17,662 nt of DNA. It comes from Syntrophomonas sp. GTDB taxonomy: Bacteria; Bacillota; Syntrophomonadia; Syntrophomonadales; Syntrophomonadaceae. Shown one piece after another: positions 13,738-17,662 of this stretch (its first letter is position 1; each line of letters starts with the position of its first letter). Location of the stretch: positions 8,811-26,472 of the forward strand of contig DLUN01000117.1 of the NCBI GenBank assembly GCA_003444615.1, in the 5' to 3' direction. Made by a program: the position numbers and the translations under genes. The notes under the pieces are model-generated. The model saw only the letters and a program-made list of their open reading frames with translations, ran no database searches and was not told the DNA's origin.

Positions 13738-14451
13738 TCACCACATCTCCAATTGGATATCTTCCCAGGGGCTATTCTGTTGGGCCTTAACTTTCTGCAA
13801 ACGGATTAGTTCCAAAAGGGCCAAAAACAAGGCCAACCCTTCCCGTCGCCGGGATATATTGGCAAAAAGCTGCCTAAATGATATTTTACCTTTTTGTTGA
13901 ACCAGTATCTCCAGTATTTCCATCATTTTATCACTAACATTAACATCACCTTCGGGAATAATTGCTTCTGGTTCAGGAACAGGCAAGCGGCGCATTACGT
14001 TCCGGTACGCCCTCACTAAAGCAGCTAAATCGACAACGAGTACCTCGTCCCGGTCCGGTTCGCCTTTAGCCTGGCGGTAATAAACTCGCTCAGTCAAACC
14101 TAATTCCCTCTGCTGCAACTGTTGTCCCGCCTCTTTGTAACGCCGGTACTCCAATAGTTTTTGTACTAGTTCTTCTCGAGGATCTATTTGCTCCTCTTCA
14201 TCCTCAGACTGACTAGGATTTGTACGGGGTAACAGTAAACGTGATTTAAGGTTCAATAGATAGGTGGTCATTATTAGAAATTCACCCATTTTTTCCAGAT
14301 CGAACTCACCCGTAGTCTGTAAATACTGCAAATATTGATCAGTAATGAAGGCTATAGGAATATCATAAATATCCAATTCATTTTTCTCTATTAGGAACAA
14401 GAGCAAATCTAGTGGTCCATGAAATGCCTCTATATCTACCAGGTAGGTCAC
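13738..14451 (-). CDS. scpA: Segregation and condensation protein A
   Basis: ScpA is the kleisin subunit that bridges the SMC heads in bacterial condensin. It has 237 residues, a little shorter than the usual ~250. The N-terminal kleisin motif is unmistakable: FHGPLDLLLFLIEKNELDIYDIPIAFITDQYLQYL (9-43), followed by GEFLIMTTYLLNLKSRLLLP (56-75) and an acidic linker (SEDEEEQIDPREELV). The C-terminal winged helix includes ISFRQLFANISRRREGLALFLALLELIRLQKV. The start is GTG at 14451-14449 with AGGGGGAG just upstream; 11 nt separate it from the protease gene. Confidence 0.95.
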   Translation of the reverse strand: MTYLVDIEAFHGPLDLLLFLIEKNELDIYDIPIAFITDQYLQYLQTTGEFDLEKMGEFLIMTTYLLNLKSRLLLPRTNPSQSEDEEEQIDPREELVQKLLEYRRYKEAGQQLQQRELGLTERVYYRQAKGEPDRDEVLVVDLAALVRAYRNVMRRLPVPEPEAIIPEGDVNVSDKMMEILEILVQQKGKISFRQLFANISRRREGLALFLALLELIRLQKVKAQQNSPWEDIQLEMW

Positions 14452-14462
14452 CTGACTCCCCC

Positions 14463-15092
14463 TTAGAAATAGAACACGATATTCGCTAGCAAAAGGTACA
14501 GCACATTGATAAGCGGTATCAGTATTTTTGATATCACTCCGGTTACCAGCAATAACAATAGGATTAAGGTTCCATACTGCTCTAGGGCATAAACTAGGGA
14601 AGCTCCCCGATTAGGCAGAAGTCCGGCTAAAATCTTAGACCCATCCAAGGGAGGAACCGGAATGAGGTTGAAAACCGCCAAAACTAAATTTATCCACACC
14701 AATGGCTCTATTAACATTATGGCATATTGAGCCCATTCAGATCCCTGCAAAGGATATATAAAGCGTAAGGCAATTAAGGCCAGAAAAGCCAGGAATATAT
14801 TCATAGCTGGTCCAGCTAGTGAAACCAGCATCATGCCGTTTTTAACTCCTCCACGAAGCTTGTATGGATTCACCTGCACTGGTTTGGCCCAACCAAATCC
14901 CACTATCATCAACATGAGAAAACCGAGCCAATCGATATGGGGTAAAGGATTTAGAGTCAGCCTGCCCTGATAATATGGGGTATCATCACCCAGATAATCA
15001 GCCATCCGGCCGTGAGCATATTCATGAAATGTCAAACCTATCATAATAGCGGGCAGGGAAATCAGTATCCTACTAATATCAAGATCAAACAC
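14463..15092 (-). CDS. M50 family site-2 metalloprotease
   Basis: This 209-residue polytopic membrane metalloprotease-like protein of the short site-2 protease family is often found beside scpA. The zinc motif HEYAH lies in the first membrane helix region (H23, E24, H27), and the third-ligand motif NLIPVPPLDGSKIL (142-155) supplies D150. LNPLPHID (48-54), SLAGPAMN (91-98) and GFGWAKPVQVNP (65-76) are also typical. The substrate is unknown; unlike RseP it has no PDZ domain. The start is GTG and overlaps the preceding stop as TAGTG. AAGGAGGG lies 12 nt upstream, which is rather far, so translation may depend on coupling. Confidence 0.9.
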   Translation of the reverse strand: MFDLDISRILISLPAIMIGLTFHEYAHGRMADYLGDDTPYYQGRLTLNPLPHIDWLGFLMLMIVGFGWAKPVQVNPYKLRGGVKNGMMLVSLAGPAMNIFLAFLALIALRFIYPLQGSEWAQYAIMLIEPLVWINLVLAVFNLIPVPPLDGSKILAGLLPNRGASLVYALEQYGTLILLLLLVTGVISKILIPLINVLYLLLANIVFYF

Positions 15093-17643
15093 TAAGAGTA
15101 TTTTCCCTCCTTAATCCATGAGTCAACCAGAGCGGCTTCTTGCTCCTTATTGGCCACTAGGCCATCCAGTCTATATCTGTATAAATCTCCTAAGATTTGA
15201 CTGTAGACTGGACCGGGTTTAATTCCCATAGCTTTTAAGTGGTGCCCGTTAATCTCTACCCGCACTCTCTCCTTAGCATCAAGATAACGGGTTACCGCTT
15301 CCCAGATCAACTCTTCTCTAATGGAAAGCAGCAAATATAGCAAGCTTTCTGGGTGCCAAGTTCCAATTAAACTGTGGATATAACTGGGCTGTAAATCGCT
15401 AGGTGGTTGCAGTCGTTGAATTATTTCAGGAGCCATTCGGGATTGGCTGATTGCCTGCTGGGAATACAGATCCATACTATAACGATGGACTATACCTTCC
15501 ACCTGGTTTTCTTCCAACTTAGATAAAAGCACCATCATATAAACTAGCCAGATTCTCAGGTTGGTTTTGTAATAGTGTTCCAGCCACCAGGCTACCACTA
15601 CCGGAACCCTTCTTAAGGTAGTACGGCCAACTTCCTGCAGATTAACTTCAGGAAGAATATAGTCCCAAACTCCGATTTGCACCATTCTTTCTAAAGATGA
15701 TATCGGCTCTCTTTCGCTTAGTATCAAAATCAGTTCCTGCAGAATCCTCTGATAGGAGAGCTTGCCCAGTAGCTTGCGTTCAATGGCATCTTTAGCAAAA
15801 CGCAGGGTATCTTTTTCAATAGCAAAACCATAACGCTGTTCAAAACGAATAGCCCGTAAAATTCGGGTAGGATCCTCGACAAAACTGAGATTGTATAAGA
15901 TGCGTATTAAACCCTGCTCCAAATCCCTTCGGCCACCGAAAAAGTCAATTAAATTACCGAAGCGATCCGGGTTTAAGCAGATAGCCAAGGTATTAATAGT
16001 AAAATCCCGGCGATATAGGTCTTCCCTGATTGATGATTTTTCCACTGTCGGCAAAGCAGCTGGAAATTCATAATACTCAGTACGAGCAGTAGCCACGTCC
16101 AGCTTGGTTCCATCAGGAAGCAAAATCACTGCGGTTTTAAAGCGCTCATGTATTCTTTCCTTTCCTCCCAGACGGCGGGCTAAGGACTTGATAACCTTTT
16201 CACCTTCACCTTCTACCACAAAGTCCACGTCAAAATTGGGCACCTGCATAAATAGATCGCGTACAAAGCCACCTACACAGTAAATGCTGGCCCCTTGCTC
16301 ATCTGCAACTTCCCCGGCTATTCTTAAAATCGACATGAGTTTTGCAGGAAGACGCTCCGTCAAAAGTTGGGTACAGTTTTCCGTTTCACCGTCGCTGTAT
16401 GCAAAGAGAACCTGATGATCTTCCGGGTAATCTTCCCCATGCAGGGTACGCAGAATATCGGTACGGGAAACAATGCCCACCAGGCGATCTCCATCAATCA
16501 CTGGCAGTCGGCCAATATCGTATTCGACCATAAGATGTTGAATTTCTGCTACCGGAGTATTTGGTGTTACCGATAAGACGGAAGTAGTCATAAAGCCTTT
16601 CACCGGTGCATGTCCCAGTTCATGCAGGCGAGCCTTGTCAACATCCCGGCGGGATATCACCCCCACCATCTTTTCACCCTCCACTACCGGCATGCCAGTA
16701 TGTCCATAGCGCAGCATTATCCGACCAGCCTCTTCCATACTAATATGCTTAGCAATAGTCTTAACCGGTGTGGACATAATATCACCCGCTACCAGAGCAG
16801 GTTGAGTTTTCTCATTGAGACCGGTCATAATATCATCCACTACATTATCCAGAGTTTGGCCCTTCACTACCACAGAAGCGGCCCGTTCGTGTCCTCCTCC
16901 GCCCAAAGCACGGAGTATTTCGTTAACTCTTACACTAAAAATACGGCTGCGCCCAATAACATGTATTCGGTCTCCCATTTGGGCTGCCACAAATATTACA
17001 TCACTGTTTTCCAGTTCAAACAACCTATAGGTAACGGCATCCAAGCCAGGAACAAAATCCCGGGTTTCTGTAACCGCTATTACCACATCCAAATTATGGA
17101 CCTTGATATGACGTGCCGAATTAAGCAAGTTTTGCAATATCTGTCTTTGCTCTCCACTGAAAGGTTGGTCCATAAAATTGGCCACCACCGAAAGATTGGC
17201 TCCTCGTTCTAATAAATAAGATATGGCTGCAGCATCACGGGAAGTAGTGGAACTAAACAAGAGACTTCCGGTATCTTCATAGATTCCTAAAGCCAGTATG
17301 GTTGCCTCAAATGAGCTTAAACTTATATTCTGTTCGATAATCCTTTCCACCAGTAACGTAGTGGCTGCTCCAACTGGCTCGATTACATTGACAGATGCAG
17401 AAAGGTTATCCGGACCTGCCGGGTGGTGATCGTAAACATGGAACTCCATACCCGGCTGCGAAGCAAGTTTTTTCAAGTGTCCCAGACGACTAGCCTTAGC
17501 AGTATCAACCACGATCATGCGCCGCACATTCTGGCCTGCTATTTCTTTAGGACTTTTGATGGTTAAGGAATCCTTATAAAGAGCCATAAACTGCTTAACA
17601 TTTTTGGAAAGAGTACCACAGAAGACTTTAACCGCTCCTGGGT
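15092..17643 (-). CDS. DHH/DHHA1-CBS-CBS-tRNA nucleotidyltransferase fusion (A-adding type), 5'-truncated at contig end
   Basis: This multidomain protein, by family comparison, adds the terminal A (or CCA) to tRNA 3' ends. Numbering is from the first internal ATG at 17587. Residues 1-250 form a DHH-DHHA1 phosphoesterase region with DHH (53-55) and GGGGHERAA (229-237). Two CBS domains cover about 268-322 and 330-385. A class II nucleotidyltransferase domain has YCVGGFVRDLFM (436-447), the metal-binding DVD (453-455), RRDFTIN (526-532) and EDPTRILRAIRFEQRYGF (571-588). A C-terminal helical region ends at 831. The true start is missing: upstream codons read PGAVKVFCGTLSKNVKQF in frame into the adapter, so the first DHH strand with its Asp motif lies off the contig. 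This architecture resembles the A-adding enzymes of Aquifex-type C+A systems. The stop overlaps the protease start as TAGTG. Confidence 0.9.
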
Positions 17644-17662
17644 CTGTCTCTTATACACATCT
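17644..17662. other. Tn5/Nextera mosaic-end adapter residue (not genomic)
   Basis: The last 19 bases are exactly CTGTCTCTTATACACATCT, the reverse complement of the Tn5 transposase mosaic end used in tagmentation libraries. It abuts the contig end and interrupts a reading frame, so it is untrimmed adapter, not a resident transposon. On the minus strand it supplies an in-frame TAA (17653-17651) that falsely closes the adjoining gene. Confidence 0.95.

Noticed and set aside
16610..17212. 200-codon plus-strand open frame opposite the DHH/CBS region
   Set aside because: It lies wholly antisense to a clearly recognisable multidomain protein; its translation shows no domain and has the composition of a shadow frame.
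17644..17662. Genuine Tn5/IS50-type transposon end
   Set aside because: It is the engineered mosaic end exactly at the contig terminus, interrupting a gene, with no transposase; library adapter is the simpler explanation.

Overview
The window reads as an assembled contig from a strictly anaerobic, endospore-forming member of the Firmicutes (Clostridia), plausibly related to the Syntrophomonadales. The basis is: spore genes spmA, spmB and gerW; a ferredoxin-dependent 2-oxoacid oxidoreductase; formate-tetrahydrofolate ligase; moderate GC; frequent GTG and TTG starts; and strong AGGAGG-type ribosome binding sites. The genus-level placement is an inference and was not checked by search. Both ends cut through genes, and the last 19 bases are the Tn5/Nextera mosaic-end adapter, not genome.

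All genes except folE lie on the minus strand, so transcription runs mostly from high to low coordinates. From right to left: (A) 17643-11565 is a tight housekeeping/sporulation cluster: a 5'-truncated DHH-CBS-CBS-tRNA nucleotidyltransferase fusion, an M50 site-2 protease, scpA, scpB, a DUF1992 protein, a DUF2953 membrane protein (ytfI) and gerW. After a probable terminator, spmA and spmB follow (11480-10349). (B) 10348-6436 is a one-carbon/folate block: stand-alone glutamate formiminotransferase (ftcD), fhs, and the oppositely oriented folE, which shares a bidirectional terminator with fhs. Each of these genes has its own long upstream region (325-362 nt) rich in inverted repeats. (C) 6103-2518 is a translationally coupled series: rluB, a corrinoid adenosyltransferase, a divergent CobT, a 143-residue protein of unknown family, and an HDOD protein with a complete set of HD metal ligands. 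(D) 2364-1 is a 2-oxoacid:ferredoxin oxidoreductase operon: a P-loop NTPase, a 2x[4Fe-4S] ferredoxin subunit, VorB-type alpha, and the start of the TPP-binding beta subunit. The gamma subunit would lie beyond the left edge.

Functionally, region D feeds acyl-CoA and reduced ferredoxin metabolism. Region B moves one-carbon units (formate and formimino groups) onto tetrahydrofolate, and folE makes the pterin precursor of folate. Region C joins rRNA pseudouridylation to corrinoid activation. Region A couples tRNA 3'-end maturation, chromosome condensation and spore maturation. No tRNA, rRNA, CRISPR array, prophage or insertion sequence was seen. The least explained parts are the 143-residue protein, the Cys/His-rich insert in the corrinoid adenosyltransferase, the P-loop protein leading the oxidoreductase operon, and the related GTCTA...TAGAC dyads in the regulatory regions around folE and fhs.
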